Assembly (NCBI GenBank): GCA_001464455.1
Contig: LNEI01000010.1
Coordinates: forward strand, 237,757 to 301,756
DNA from: Acidobacteria bacterium Ga0077534
Lineage (GTDB): Bacteria > Acidobacteriota > Blastocatellia > Pyrinomonadales > Pyrinomonadaceae
Reading direction: 5' to 3'
Length of the DNA: 64,000 nt
Shown here in pieces: positions 18,406 through 29,011 of this stretch. The notes under the pieces were generated by a model that was not told where the DNA came from, searched no databases, and was given only the letters and a program-made list of their open reading frames with translations. The position numbers and the translations under genes are program-made. Positions within the stretch are counted from its first letter, which is position 1. Each line of letters begins with the position of its first letter.

Positions 18406-18633
18406 CTAAGAACCATCGGCGGCAGCAGGTCCATCGAGCGTCGGTTTGTCGTTGTCTGCCTCAGTTTGATCGCTTTCTTCATCTGGGCGATATACCTCGT
18501 AGCCGTGAGCGTCGTCATAGTAATAGCTACGGCGCAGCTGGTCGGTGGTGAGCGAAGACGGATCTGGACCCGAGATCTTATCGATCACGGTGGTCGCTTC
18601 ATCGCTGGTATTCTTCGCTTTTGGCTGTTCCAT
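18406..18633 (-). CDS. Small acidic hypothetical protein
   Basis: A 75-residue frame rich in Asp, Glu and Ser (ISGPDPSSLTTDQLRRSYYY, then DEESDQTEADND). It has no signal peptide or membrane segment and probably contains disordered parts. AGGAG lies directly against the ATG, which is too close for an ideal ribosome site. Not recognised; it may be real because nothing else occupies the region. Confidence 0.35.
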   Translation of the reverse strand: MEQPKAKNTSDEATTVIDKISGPDPSSLTTDQLRRSYYYDDAHGYEVYRPDEESDQTEADNDKPTLDGPAAADGS

Positions 18634-18728
18634 CTCCTGCTGCCTCTACCAACAATTATACAGAATCGGCTATACTTAAGAGTCCTTATTCAAAAAATCA
18701 AGCGGATTTTTAAGCCGCAAGGAGTTCA

Positions 18729-21218
<2,490 letters not shown>

Positions 21219-21599
21219 CCAAGGGCGTGCGTTGCATGCATAAAAGGTGCAACATTCTGCTGTTGCAGATCGTTTTCCCAACCGGCAATCAGATCCGCCG
21301 ATGAGGTGATTTTGAGCAGAAGGTCTGAAATTGACCGGCAGATCATGCGAATACAGGATCGACAACATACATATTGAAAAGTTTTTTTCGCAAATCACCG
21401 GAATGAGCCAAATATTCACTGTAAGTCATTGGCAAATAAAGGCTTGTCCGTTCCGCTCGGCGGCGGAATGGGGCGGAACGGGGCGGAATATGGCGGAACG
21501 GGGATCATCCACCGAAACGGTAAGAGCGAAAGGCCCCCGGGCCAGGTCAACAATGACGATCAGTGTGGAAATGATCCATAAGTTATATAATAGAAGTTT
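21219..21599. other. 381-bp gap with a G-rich direct repeat
   Basis: No convincing gene. At 21461-21503 the words GGCGGAATGGGGCGGAAC, GGGGCGGAATAT and GGCGGAACGGGG repeat with a 10-11-base period. An inverted CCGTTCCGC at 21449-21457 can pair with GCGGAACGG. The 3' end holds TATAAT at 21586, close to the next ATG. A 94-codon plus frame here (21331-21615) has no ribosome site or recognisable composition. Confidence 0.6.
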
Positions 21600-22541
21600 A
21601 TGCGAATACTCGTAACCGGCGGTGCCGGGTTCATCGGTTCACACCTTTGTGAGCGGCTTCTAAACGAAGGCAACGAAGTCATCTGCCTAGACAACTTCTT
21701 CACCGGGCGGAAGGTGAATATCGCCCACCTGCGCGACAACCGGGATTTTGAGGTCATCCGTCACGACGTGACCGAACCGATCTTTGTCGAGGTCGATCAG
21801 ATCTACAATTTTGCCTGCCCGGCCTCGCCCGTTCATTACCAGTACAATCCTGTCAAGACGGTAAAGACCAACGTCATGGGTATGATCAATATGCTCGGCT
21901 TGGCCAAACGAGTTAAGGCTCGGATCCTACAGGCATCGACCAGCGAAGTTTACGGAGACCCGATCGAGCATCCGCAGACCGAAAGTTACTGGGGAAACGT
22001 CAACCCGATCGGCCTTAGAAGCTGTTACGACGAAGGCAAACGTGTCGCCGAGACCTTGATGATGGACTATCATCGCCAGAGCAACGTTGATACGCGCATC
22101 GTGCGTATTTTCAATACCTATGGCACAAGAATGCTCGAAAACGACGGCCGCGTCGTGTCAAATTTTATCGTCCAGGCACTGAGAGGCGAGGACCTGACGA
22201 TCTACGGCGACGGCTCGCAGACGCGTTCGTTCTGCTACGTCAGCGACCTCGTCGACGGCATCATCAAGCTGATGAATGTCGAGGGCGACGACGTGCACAT
22301 GCCCGTCAATCTCGGCAATCCGGGCGAATTTACAATGACGGAACTCGCCGAGGAAGTCGGAAAGGCGACCGGAAGAGCGATAAATATCAAATACCTGCCG
22401 CTGCCTCAGGACGATCCGAAACAGCGAAAGCCGAATATCGAACGAGCCACGAGCCTGCTGGGCTGGCAGCCTACTGTGGCCTTGGCTGAAGGCTTGAAGA
22501 AAACCGCCGACTATTTTACCGGCGTGGTCGATGCTCGATAG
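21600..22541 (+). CDS. uxs: UDP-glucuronate decarboxylase (UDP-xylose synthase)
   Basis: Converts UDP-glucuronate to UDP-xylose for envelope glycans. A 313-residue extended SDR with an N-terminal NAD motif ([12 protein letters not shown]). The signature of the UXS subfamily is clear: [24 protein letters not shown] and [14 protein letters not shown], which holds the catalytic Tyr and Lys. No Shine-Dalgarno precedes the ATG; TATAAT ends only nine bases upstream, so a leaderless transcript is possible. A second SDR follows after a palindrome. Confidence 0.92.
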   Translation: MRILVTGGAGFIGSHLCERLLNEGNEVICLDNFFTGRKVNIAHLRDNRDFEVIRHDVTEPIFVEVDQIYNFACPASPVHYQYNPVKTVKTNVMGMINMLGLAKRVKARILQASTSEVYGDPIEHPQTESYWGNVNPIGLRSCYDEGKRVAETLMMDYHRQSNVDTRIVRIFNTYGTRMLENDGRVVSNFIVQALRGEDLTIYGDGSQTRSFCYVSDLVDGIIKLMNVEGDDVHMPVNLGNPGEFTMTELAEEVGKATGRAINIKYLPLPQDDPKQRKPNIERATSLLGWQPTVALAEGLKKTADYFTGVVDAR

Positions 22542-22556
22542 GGTTTTATCGGTTTT

Positions 22557-22682
22557 TTCAGTTGCCGCTAGCTTTAGCTAGTGGAATAGGTTAATTAAGT
22601 TGTAATAGGCTTTAGCCGAAATTTTGGCTAAAGCCCAACCTCCTATTGGGGCTCTAAACCACTAGCTGAAGCTAGTGGCAAT
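22557..22682. repeat. Nested palindromic element (family D)
   Basis: The outer arms, TTGCCGCTAGCTTTAGCTAG (22561 on) and CTAGCTGAAGCTAGTGGCAA (to 22682), are reverse complements with two mismatches over 23 bases. Inside, GGCTTTAGCC and GGCTAAAGCC form a second stem. The right arm ends four bases before the next ATG and so occupies the ribosome-binding region. Confidence 0.85.
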
Positions 22683-22686
22683 TGAT

Positions 22687-23673
22687 ATGAAAATTCTAAT
22701 CACAGGCGGGGCCGGCTTTATCGGCAGTCACCTGTCAGACAAATTTATTGCCGAAGGGCATTCTGTTACCGTTATCGACGACCTGTCGACCGGCCGATAC
22801 TCCAACATCGCCCACCTTGAAGAAAACCCGAATTTTCGGCTGATCATCGACACGGTTCTCAACGCTTCGCTCATGGAAGATCTTGTCCGCGAGACCGATC
22901 GCGTTTACCACATGGCCAGCGCCGTCGGCGTCAGGCTGATCATGGAACAGCCGGTGAAGACGATCGAAACGATCTTTCACGGAACCGATACGGTTCTGAA
23001 ATTCTGTTCTCGATATCGCAAACGCGTTTTGATCCCGAGCACGTCCGAAGTTTATGGCAAGGGGATCTCCGTACCTTTTCGCGAAGAGGACGATCTGCTC
23101 ACAGGTGCGACCGACAAACACCGCTGGGCCTACGCCTGTGCCAAGACGCTGGACGAATTCCTCGCACTCGCTCATTGGAAAGAAACGCAGCTTTCTGTTG
23201 TCGTCACTCGGCTTTTTAACACAGTCGGCCCGCGACAGACGGGGCAATATGGAATGGTTGTGCCGCGATTTATAAACGCTGCAATGAAGAACGAGACGAT
23301 TGAGGTCCACGGCGACGGCACCCAGTCACGTTGCTTTGGCCATGTCGCCGATGTCGTCGAAGGCTTGACCCGTTTGCTAGAAACTCCAGCGTGCTTCGGG
23401 CAGGTCGTGAATCTCGGAAACAGCGAAGAGATCTCGATAAATGAACTAGCCCAGAAGGCTATCGCACACACCCGAAGCTCGAGCACGATCAAGTACGTGC
23501 CATACAGCGAGGTGTACGGCGAGGGCTTTGAAGATATGCAGCGGCGAGTGCCGAGCCTCGAAAAAGCTGCAAGACTGATCGGTTACAAGCCAACCCGCAC
23601 GCTCGATGACATCATCAATGATGTAGCCGAAGAAATGCGAGGTGTTGAATCGCGTCTTCAGGCGGCCAGTTGA
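22687..23673 (+). CDS. NAD-dependent sugar-nucleotide epimerase/dehydratase
   Basis: A 328-residue extended [17 protein letters not shown] (NAD site), IPSTSEVYGKG, then YACAKTLDEFLA with the catalytic Tyr-x3-Lys. It probably acts on a nucleoside-diphosphate sugar (4-epimerase, or a UXS-like reaction), but the exact substrate cannot be read from sequence. The ATG at 22687 is preferred over the GTG at 22675, which lies inside the palindrome; no Shine-Dalgarno is visible. It pairs with uxs upstream, suggesting a shared glycan pathway. Confidence 0.85.
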   Translation: MKILITGGAGFIGSHLSDKFIAEGHSVTVIDDLSTGRYSNIAHLEENPNFRLIIDTVLNASLMEDLVRETDRVYHMASAVGVRLIMEQPVKTIETIFHGTDTVLKFCSRYRKRVLIPSTSEVYGKGISVPFREEDDLLTGATDKHRWAYACAKTLDEFLALAHWKETQLSVVVTRLFNTVGPRQTGQYGMVVPRFINAAMKNETIEVHGDGTQSRCFGHVADVVEGLTRLLETPACFGQVVNLGNSEEISINELAQKAIAHTRSSSTIKYVPYSEVYGEGFEDMQRRVPSLEKAARLIGYKPTRTLDDIINDVAEEMRGVESRLQAAS

Positions 23674-23692
23674 GTTTCTTGTGCGTCTAGCA

Positions 23693-23771
23693 TTGCAAAA
23701 GCCCGCGCGTTAGCAAGGGCGATACGCGCACGTTAGATGAATAGCCTTCGCTAACCCGCTGGCTTTTGCAA
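23693..23771. repeat. Family B palindrome after the epimerase gene
   Basis: The left arm TTGCAAAAGCCCGCGCGTTA (23693) continues to GCAAGGGC; the right arm runs GCCTTCGCTAACCCGCTGGC to TTTTGCAA (23744-23771). They are reverse complements with a few mismatches and share the GCCCGC-x-CG-...-AAGGGC core with the copies at 9048, 28911 and 34977. Confidence 0.85.
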
Positions 23772-23824
23772 ACGATATTTACTCCGCCTACGTTTTTTTG
23801 AGCGTGAGTGGCAAATAATTTACC

Positions 23825-24454
23825 GTGACCAAGCGAACCAAAATTTCCATAGCCGCATTTTTCTTGCTCTTGTCGTCCTTTATGTCACCCGTCTATGCTC
23901 AGGAAACTGGCGGCGTCAAGGGCAAGGTGCGAAACATCAGGGACGAGGGCATAGCCAACGCGACCGTGTCGGCCCGGCAGAAAGGCGTCGATCTCAGATC
24001 CGCCAAGACGGATGCGAAAGGGAATTTTTTGCTTGAAGGTCTTGACTCGGGCATCTACAACCTGGCGTTCGAAGCCCGCGGCTATTCGGCCGCTGTTCAG
24101 TACAACGTCGAGATCAAAAAGGGCAAGATCCGCGACCTGGGCGATCGCTTGATACTGATGGTTGATCGCAGTTCGCGCGTCATCGTTCGTGGCAGCGTCT
24201 TCTACAAGACTGGCCATAGCGCAGGCGGTGCAAAAGTCATCATCGAACGTGTCAACGGAGATGGCTCGGTAAAGAAGCTTCTCGAGACCGGAACAGACGT
24301 AATGGGCGAATTCACCTTCAGCCAACCCGAAGGCCCCGCGAAACTCCGCATAAGGGCAACGCTGAAGGACGGGAAAGGAGTAAAGGAGATCGATGTAGAT
24401 TCCGCGATGGTTTACCGCGTTGCGGTCGCACTTGATACCGAACCCGGGCAATAA
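23825..24454 (+). CDS. Secreted carboxypeptidase-regulatory-like (Ig-fold) protein
   Basis: A protein of 209 residues starting with GTG, with a signal peptide (SSFMSPVYAQE). The first domain, GKVRNIRDEGIANATVSARQ to GNFLLEGLDSGIYNLAFEA, is a typical CarboxypepD_reg-like beta-sandwich. The second half (VRGSVFYKTGHSAGGAKVII to GEFTFSQPEGPAKLRIRA) looks like a related repeat. Probably an envelope structural or adhesive protein; no catalytic site. Signal, fold and context are clear, the role is not. Confidence 0.75.
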   Translation: MTKRTKISIAAFFLLLSSFMSPVYAQETGGVKGKVRNIRDEGIANATVSARQKGVDLRSAKTDAKGNFLLEGLDSGIYNLAFEARGYSAAVQYNVEIKKGKIRDLGDRLILMVDRSSRVIVRGSVFYKTGHSAGGAKVIIERVNGDGSVKKLLETGTDVMGEFTFSQPEGPAKLRIRATLKDGKGVKEIDVDSAMVYRVAVALDTEPGQ

Positions 24455-24466
24455 ACTCCTTGTTTC

Positions 24467-24901
24467 CTAGTTGATGGTTTCAGTTATTTCTTCTGCCGGC
24501 CGCATTGCTTCCATGTTCGCTTGATCGGCAACGATCAGGGGGCATTCGTCGAGGACAATGGTGTTGGCGATGGTTTGGATCCAGTAGGTGCCGGACGTGG
24601 GGAAGACGACGTTGACGAAGAAGCTGACGTTGTCAGTGAAGCCGCCTTCGGCCAGTTCGATCTTAGTGGGCTGAGAGGTGACGATAAGATTGGCTTTATC
24701 CGGCGAGAGGATGCGGACCTCGGTCTCGTGACTGCCCTTGCCTTGCCAATGGTTGATGACGGCAAATTTGATGAGCGAAACCGGGAGCTTTTCGACCATT
24801 ATGTTCTGAAAAATGCCCATGAGCGAGATCTTGTTGCCCATCTCGATCCGCACGTCGTCGCAGAGAAGTGTGTACTTCAGATTAAGTGTTTTCGATTCCA
24901 T
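24467..24901 (-). CDS. DUF6941-type cytoplasmic protein
   Basis: A 144-residue protein without signal peptide. The pattern YTLLCDDVRIEMGNKISLMG followed by IFQNIMVEKLP matches proteins annotated DUF6941: a beta-rich fold of unknown function widespread in bacteria. It is convergent with the preceding gene, with only 12 bases between stops. Confidence 0.7.
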   Translation of the reverse strand: MESKTLNLKYTLLCDDVRIEMGNKISLMGIFQNIMVEKLPVSLIKFAVINHWQGKGSHETEVRILSPDKANLIVTSQPTKIELAEGGFTDNVSFFVNVVFPTSGTYWIQTIANTIVLDECPLIVADQANMEAMRPAEEITETIN

Positions 24902-24994
24902 TACCTTCTAAAATACCTATTTCCGGGGCAATTTTACAGCCGGGCGGAACATTAATAGTCGACGTGGTAGTGGTTCGGGACGCACTATAGCAGT

Positions 24995-25015
24995 GAAATG
25001 CAGGTTTTGCATTTC
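24995..25015. promoter_or_regulatory. Hairpin GAAATGCA/TGCATTTC
   Basis: An 8-bp perfect inverted repeat with a 5-base loop lies between two divergent genes, 20 bases upstream of a TATAAT (25035-25040). It may be an operator for the small membrane protein gene at 25079. The TATAAT has only a poor -35. Confidence 0.35.
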
Positions 25016-25078
25016 CTTTGGCACGCGACGGGAGTATAATTCGAATAAAATAAAGCGTTGACGTGAGAACCAAGATTT

Positions 25079-25342
25079 ATGCTCATGTACTTTTTAATCG
25101 GCCTTTCGCTCGTGCTTGTCGGGATAGTCGGACTGCAGTTCACCTACATGTTCTATGTGGAAAGGATGTACCGTGAACGAAGGAGCTATCTACGGGAACT
25201 CGAACATCGCTACGCCCGCCTGTCTGACCGGCTTGCTTTCGCTGAGCGCCGCGTTGCAGAACAGGACATCATTCTTGAGACCATTCGTCCGGGTTTCGAG
25301 AAAGACGACGAGGTGTGGGCAGATGTGATCGAAGAGCGCTGA
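25079..25342 (+). CDS. Small single-pass membrane protein with coiled coil
   Basis: An 87-residue protein. One N-terminal membrane helix (YFLIGLSLVLVGIVGLQFTY) is followed by an Arg/Glu-rich amphipathic helix (RRSYLRELEHRYARLSDRLA) likely to form a coiled coil, and an acidic end. The layout resembles small envelope or division-associated proteins, but no family is recognised. TATAAT lies 39 bases upstream. Confidence 0.55.
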   Translation: MLMYFLIGLSLVLVGIVGLQFTYMFYVERMYRERRSYLRELEHRYARLSDRLAFAERRVAEQDIILETIRPGFEKDDEVWADVIEER

Positions 25343-25356
25343 GCGTGCCAAAAGGA

Positions 25357-25647
25357 TCATTCAAACTCAACGATCGTTGCTCCCCAACTACCTGAGAACT
25401 CCGGAGCGTTCTTGAATTTCTTTACGAAGTCGGTCTCCGACAAGACTTTTCTAACTATCTCGCGTTGAACGCCGACGCCCTTTCCGTGAATGATGCGGAC
25501 GATCTTAAAGCCCTTTGCGTGGGCTTCAGGCAAGTAAGCTTCGACAACGGCCCGAATGTCTCTAGGGCTGAAAGAATGGAGATCGATCGAGTCGGTTATC
25601 TCGATCTCGACGGGTTCTGGAAATGGATCAAATGGGTCTTCGATCAA
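25357..25647 (-). CDS. Smr-domain protein
   Basis: A 96-residue protein consisting almost entirely of a Smr domain: IDLHSFSPRDIRAVVEAYLP then VRIIHGKGVGVQR, the conserved LDLHG-like and HGKG motifs. Smr domains act as nicking or RNA-cleaving nucleases in MutS2 and related proteins; a stand-alone copy may bind or cut nucleic acid. Its start overlaps the stop of the SH3 lipoprotein gene (ATGA), so the two are co-translated. Confidence 0.88.
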   Translation of the reverse strand: MIEDPFDPFPEPVEIEITDSIDLHSFSPRDIRAVVEAYLPEAHAKGFKIVRIIHGKGVGVQREIVRKVLSETDFVKKFKNAPEFSGSWGATIVEFE

Positions 25648-26765
25648 GGCTTTACCTTCGTTTCGTATTGGGCAATATCCTCAGGCGGTGTCACGCGAAG
25701 ACGGTTCTTATCGCGAAAAACGATAAAGCGCTTTTCATCCATCTGACCTGATGCATTTCTGACGCTGACGGTGAACGTCTTGTTGTCACCTTTGCCGTCA
25801 ACCTTAAGCGGTAACCGGCCCCACATTTCAGTGCTCGGGGTGGTCCGCCACACGGTGTAGTAGCTTTGATCGTACTTATCGAAGGCAAGAACCAGGATGC
25901 TGTCAAAGTCAGGTTCGACGCCGTCGATCGGTTTTGAAAAACTATTGCGAGCAAGTATTACCCAGCTTCCCGGTGCCAACTGTTTGTCGCCGGAGCCGAC
26001 CTTGTTCGCAGAATCTGCATCGAGCCGCTGCCACGTTACGAATTTGCGATTGTTTTGCTGAAAAAAGACGATGTCGCTCGGGACCTGCAGTTCGACTTGT
26101 CGACCAAATAGCCAGCCAGCCGGAGCGGGCGAGACCGATGGATCGAGTCTGACCTGGTACCAAATGTCATATTTGTCATCCAGTTTCTCGGGTTCCCCTT
26201 CCTTGGCCGCTTCAATTTCAGCGTTTTTCGAACGTTTTCCTGTCTTTTGCTGGCCTTTCGGAGCGTCATCGACATCCGGCACTTCCTGTTTCGGCACGAA
26301 CCTCCATGCCATGATCTCGAATGTCGAACCATTCGCTAATCTGAAGAGCACGTTCTCGGGGTTCATATCGGGAGCCGAACGGAGGTTCGAAGCGGAACGA
26401 ATGATACCTGCAGCCTGGGGCGATTGGTCTTGGAACTCTTCAGCCAGGGCTTTCGATTTCGCCAGCGTGTCGCTGGTGATGACATGTTGTGCTTCGATCC
26501 AGCCTTCGGTCGATGTCTCGTCGAAGGCACGGACTCGGTACCACAGGACTTTCTCGTACTCAAAATTATCGAGTACCTCAAGCCTGTCACCTCGCTTGAC
26601 CTCGAGCAGGTCAGCCGCAACGACGGCGTACGAAGTCCTGACCTGAGCTGTTTTCGCGATAACTGTCGCAGTATCGTTGGCACCAAGCACACCAATGTCG
26701 CATCCAAGCTGCAGTAGCCCGGCTGCGATAAGAATAGAGATCAGAAAGATACGTTTCTTCATCAC
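25644..26765 (-). CDS. SH3-domain lipoprotein
   Basis: A 373-residue protein with a lipoprotein signal (LIAAGLLQLGCD). Two bacterial SH3-like modules are visible: one at ~35-95 (VRTSYAVVAADLLEVKRGDR, then LWYRVRA, GWIEAQHV) and a second at ~115-230 (NLRSAPDMNPENVLFRLANG, then WYQVRLD, GWLFGRQV). A C-terminal beta region follows. Bacterial SH3 domains commonly bind peptidoglycan. Overlaps the Smr gene downstream. Confidence 0.8.
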   Translation of the reverse strand: MMKKRIFLISILIAAGLLQLGCDIGVLGANDTATVIAKTAQVRTSYAVVAADLLEVKRGDRLEVLDNFEYEKVLWYRVRAFDETSTEGWIEAQHVITSDTLAKSKALAEEFQDQSPQAAGIIRSASNLRSAPDMNPENVLFRLANGSTFEIMAWRFVPKQEVPDVDDAPKGQQKTGKRSKNAEIEAAKEGEPEKLDDKYDIWYQVRLDPSVSPAPAGWLFGRQVELQVPSDIVFFQQNNRKFVTWQRLDADSANKVGSGDKQLAPGSWVILARNSFSKPIDGVEPDFDSILVLAFDKYDQSYYTVWRTTPSTEMWGRLPLKVDGKGDNKTFTVSVRNASGQMDEKRFIVFRDKNRLRVTPPEDIAQYETKVKP

Positions 26766-26836
26766 CAGAACAATTATGCATTATAACCTATACCGCGACG
26801 AAGGAAACCGGGCGATTGTTCATCTTCGCCTGATGC

Positions 26837-26865
26837 AAAAAAAGGCACGCTCGAAACAGCGTGCC
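26837..26865 (-). terminator. Rho-independent terminator of the methyltransferase gene
   Basis: On the minus strand, GGCACGCT-GTTTCG-AGCGTGCC is a perfect 8-bp stem followed by seven T. It begins about 20 bases after the stop at 26888. Confidence 0.85.
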
Positions 26866-26887
26866 CACTGGCCAGCGATTCGAAGTG

Positions 26888-27955
26888 CTATTTCGTGGCG
26901 ATGTAATACGTATTCATGAAGTCGTGCTCGAGGTGATGCAGATCGACTTTTTGGAAGCCGGCTTCGTGCAGCATTTCGACACATTTTTCTTCGCCCCACA
27001 TTGCACCGAGGCCCGCGCCGCCGTCGGCGAGGGAGACGGTCATGCAGTGCGAATATGAGATCGTGTAGAGCCACGGCGATGCGGGCCGGTCGTAGTTCTT
27101 TTCGAGATAGCTCGAACCGGTGATGTCCTGGATCAGGTAAACGCCGTCCGGTTTGAGGGCTTGCTCAATGCTTGTAAGCATTCCCGCCGGATTTGCCTGA
27201 TCGTGGATCGCGTCGAACGACGTGATCAGATCGTACTTTGCCGTCTCACCGATCGCCGCAGCGTCGCGAACCTCAAAACGAACGTTCGTCAGTCCCTTCG
27301 CGGCCGCTTCGTTACGTGCTCGTGCGATGCCTTCTTCCGAGAAGTCGTAACCGGCGAAGCGGCTGTTCGGATACTTCGCAGCAAGCGTGATCATCGCCTG
27401 CCCGCTGCCGCAGCCGACGTCGAGGACCTCGATCCCGGCTTCGAGCTTTTCGGTCAAGCCGGGAACTAGCGGCAGAATGTGCGGTTCGAGAGCCGCAACG
27501 ACCGTCTGCGAACTCTCGGCGGCCATCACCTCGTGAAACCGCGGGAATTCGCTATACGGAACACCGCCGCCGTTGCGGAAGCACTCGACCAGATTGTCCT
27601 CGACCTTAGCCAGCACCGGCACGAACTGCATTCCCGACGCAAAGTTGTATTCGCCCTCGTCGGTTAGAAATGCGGCGTGTTCGTCCGGCAGTTGGTAGGT
27701 AAGTGTCTCGGGGAAATAATTGACTACGCGGCCCGTGACCATTGTGCCCAGCCACTCGCGAACGTAGCGCTCGTTTAGCCCTGCACGCTCGGCGATCTGC
27801 TGGGAAGTAAGGTCCGGCTGCTTCGCCATTGCCGCAAACAGCCCGACTCGATGCCCAATGCTCAACGCCAGAGCGATCGCACTCTTATTAAAAACCTCGA
27901 CCAGGCCCATCGAAAACGCCTCGGCCTTTGCCTGATTAAATGTACTATCTAACAT
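26888..27955 (-). CDS. SAM-dependent methyltransferase with N-terminal winged helix
   Basis: A 355-residue protein. AAAGGAG sits five bases before the ATG at 27955, so MLDSTFNQ is preferred over the start six codons upstream. The N-terminal winged-helix region (LSIGHRVGLFAAMAKQPDLT, QQIAERAGLNERYVREWLG) is followed by a Rossmann methyltransferase with motif I VLDVGCGSGQAM and a motif-IV-like FDAIHDQANP. The layout resembles the Rv2258c group. The acceptor is unknown. It is monocistronic with its own terminator. Confidence 0.85.
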   Translation of the reverse strand: MLDSTFNQAKAEAFSMGLVEVFNKSAIALALSIGHRVGLFAAMAKQPDLTSQQIAERAGLNERYVREWLGTMVTGRVVNYFPETLTYQLPDEHAAFLTDEGEYNFASGMQFVPVLAKVEDNLVECFRNGGGVPYSEFPRFHEVMAAESSQTVVAALEPHILPLVPGLTEKLEAGIEVLDVGCGSGQAMITLAAKYPNSRFAGYDFSEEGIARARNEAAAKGLTNVRFEVRDAAAIGETAKYDLITSFDAIHDQANPAGMLTSIEQALKPDGVYLIQDITGSSYLEKNYDRPASPWLYTISYSHCMTVSLADGGAGLGAMWGEEKCVEMLHEAGFQKVDLHHLEHDFMNTYYIATK

Positions 27956-28094
27956 AAATGCTCCTTTGCTCATGAAAATAAATATATGCCGACGTGCGGC
28001 ACTCTTTAACGATATTTGACGTCAACGGCAAAGTCTTGAAGAAACTCTGAAGTTTTTATGAAGATTTGCAGATGATAATATTCATTGATACTCC

Positions 28095-28934
28095 ATGAAG
28101 ATTTTTCTCCTCACAACTTTGGCCCTCGTCGCCTTCGCGTTTAACTCGATCCTTTGCCGCATGGCTCTCGGTAAGGACGAGATCGACGCAGCGAGTTTCA
28201 CGGCGATCCGCCTCGCCTCGGGTGCGATTACGCTCGTCGTGATCGCATCGCTACTAAGTAAGACGCGAAGCATTCGCGAAACAGGACACTGGGGTTCGGC
28301 GTTCTATTTATTCGCATATGCGGTCTGTTTTTCGTTTGCGTATCTTGGTTTGACGACCGGAACGGGTGCGTTGATCCTGTTTGGCTCCGTGCAGATGACG
28401 ATGATCGCGGTCTCGCTGGTGAAGGGCGAGCGACCGAGGGTTTGGGAGTGGCTCGGGCTGTTTATCGCGGTCGGCGGGCTTGTTTATCTGGTGTTTCCAG
28501 GGTTAACATCGCCGCCTTTGGTTAGTTCTGCATTAATGGCAGCCGCCGGGATCGCGTGGGGAGCCTATTCGCTTCGCGGCAGAGGCAGCAAGGACCCCTT
28601 GGCAGACACAATGGGCAATTTCGTCCGCTCTTTGCCCATGATCGCCGTCGTCGCGGCCGTTTTTTATCCCCAAATACATCTTTCCAACCGCGGAATCATC
28701 CTCGCCATCCTCTCCGGAGCCGTCGCTTCAGGCGTAGGCTACACAATTTGGTACACCGCCCTAAAATTCCACACAGCCACACGAGCCGCCGTACTGCAAC
28801 TATCCGTCCCAGTCATCGCGGCGGTCGGCGGAATCGTGTTTTTGGCGGAAACATTCTCGGCGAGATTGTTAATTGCGGGAATTTTGATCATTTCGGGTAT
28901 CGCAATAACGATTGCAGAAGCCCGCACGAAGTAA
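28095..28934 (+). CDS. EamA/DMT-family exporter
   Basis: A 279-residue integral membrane protein with about ten hydrophobic segments in two EamA repeats: the first starts TLALVAFAFNSILCRMALG, the second LVSSALMAAAGIAWGAYSLR. DMT-family members export amino acids, nucleosides or drugs; the substrate is not predictable. The last residues AEARTK and the stop come from the left arm of a family B palindrome, exactly as in prfB. Confidence 0.85.
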   Translation: MKIFLLTTLALVAFAFNSILCRMALGKDEIDAASFTAIRLASGAITLVVIASLLSKTRSIRETGHWGSAFYLFAYAVCFSFAYLGLTTGTGALILFGSVQMTMIAVSLVKGERPRVWEWLGLFIAVGGLVYLVFPGLTSPPLVSSALMAAAGIAWGAYSLRGRGSKDPLADTMGNFVRSLPMIAVVAAVFYPQIHLSNRGIILAILSGAVASGVGYTIWYTALKFHTATRAAVLQLSVPVIAAVGGIVFLAETFSARLLIAGILIISGIAITIAEARTK

Positions 28935-29010
28935 GGGCTCCGATTGTCAAAGAACCTTTTGCGGCCGCAAAAGGCCATGAGAGCCCTTACTTCGTGCGGG
29001 CTTCTGCAAA
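28911..29010. repeat. Family B palindrome between convergent genes
   Basis: The arms at 28911-28940 (ATTGCAGAAGCCCGCACGAA...) and 28981-29010 are reverse complements with one mismatch over 30 bases. The loop holds a perfect 20-bp palindrome, CCTTTTGCGGCCGCAAAAGG. The element lies between the ends of the DMT exporter (28934) and umuC (29012) and could act as a bidirectional terminator. Confidence 0.92.
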
Positions 29011-29011
29011 A

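Noticed and set aside
21331..21615. Plus-strand frame of 94 residues before uxs
   Set aside because: Covers the G-rich repeat, overlaps the uxs start, and has no ribosome site or family features.
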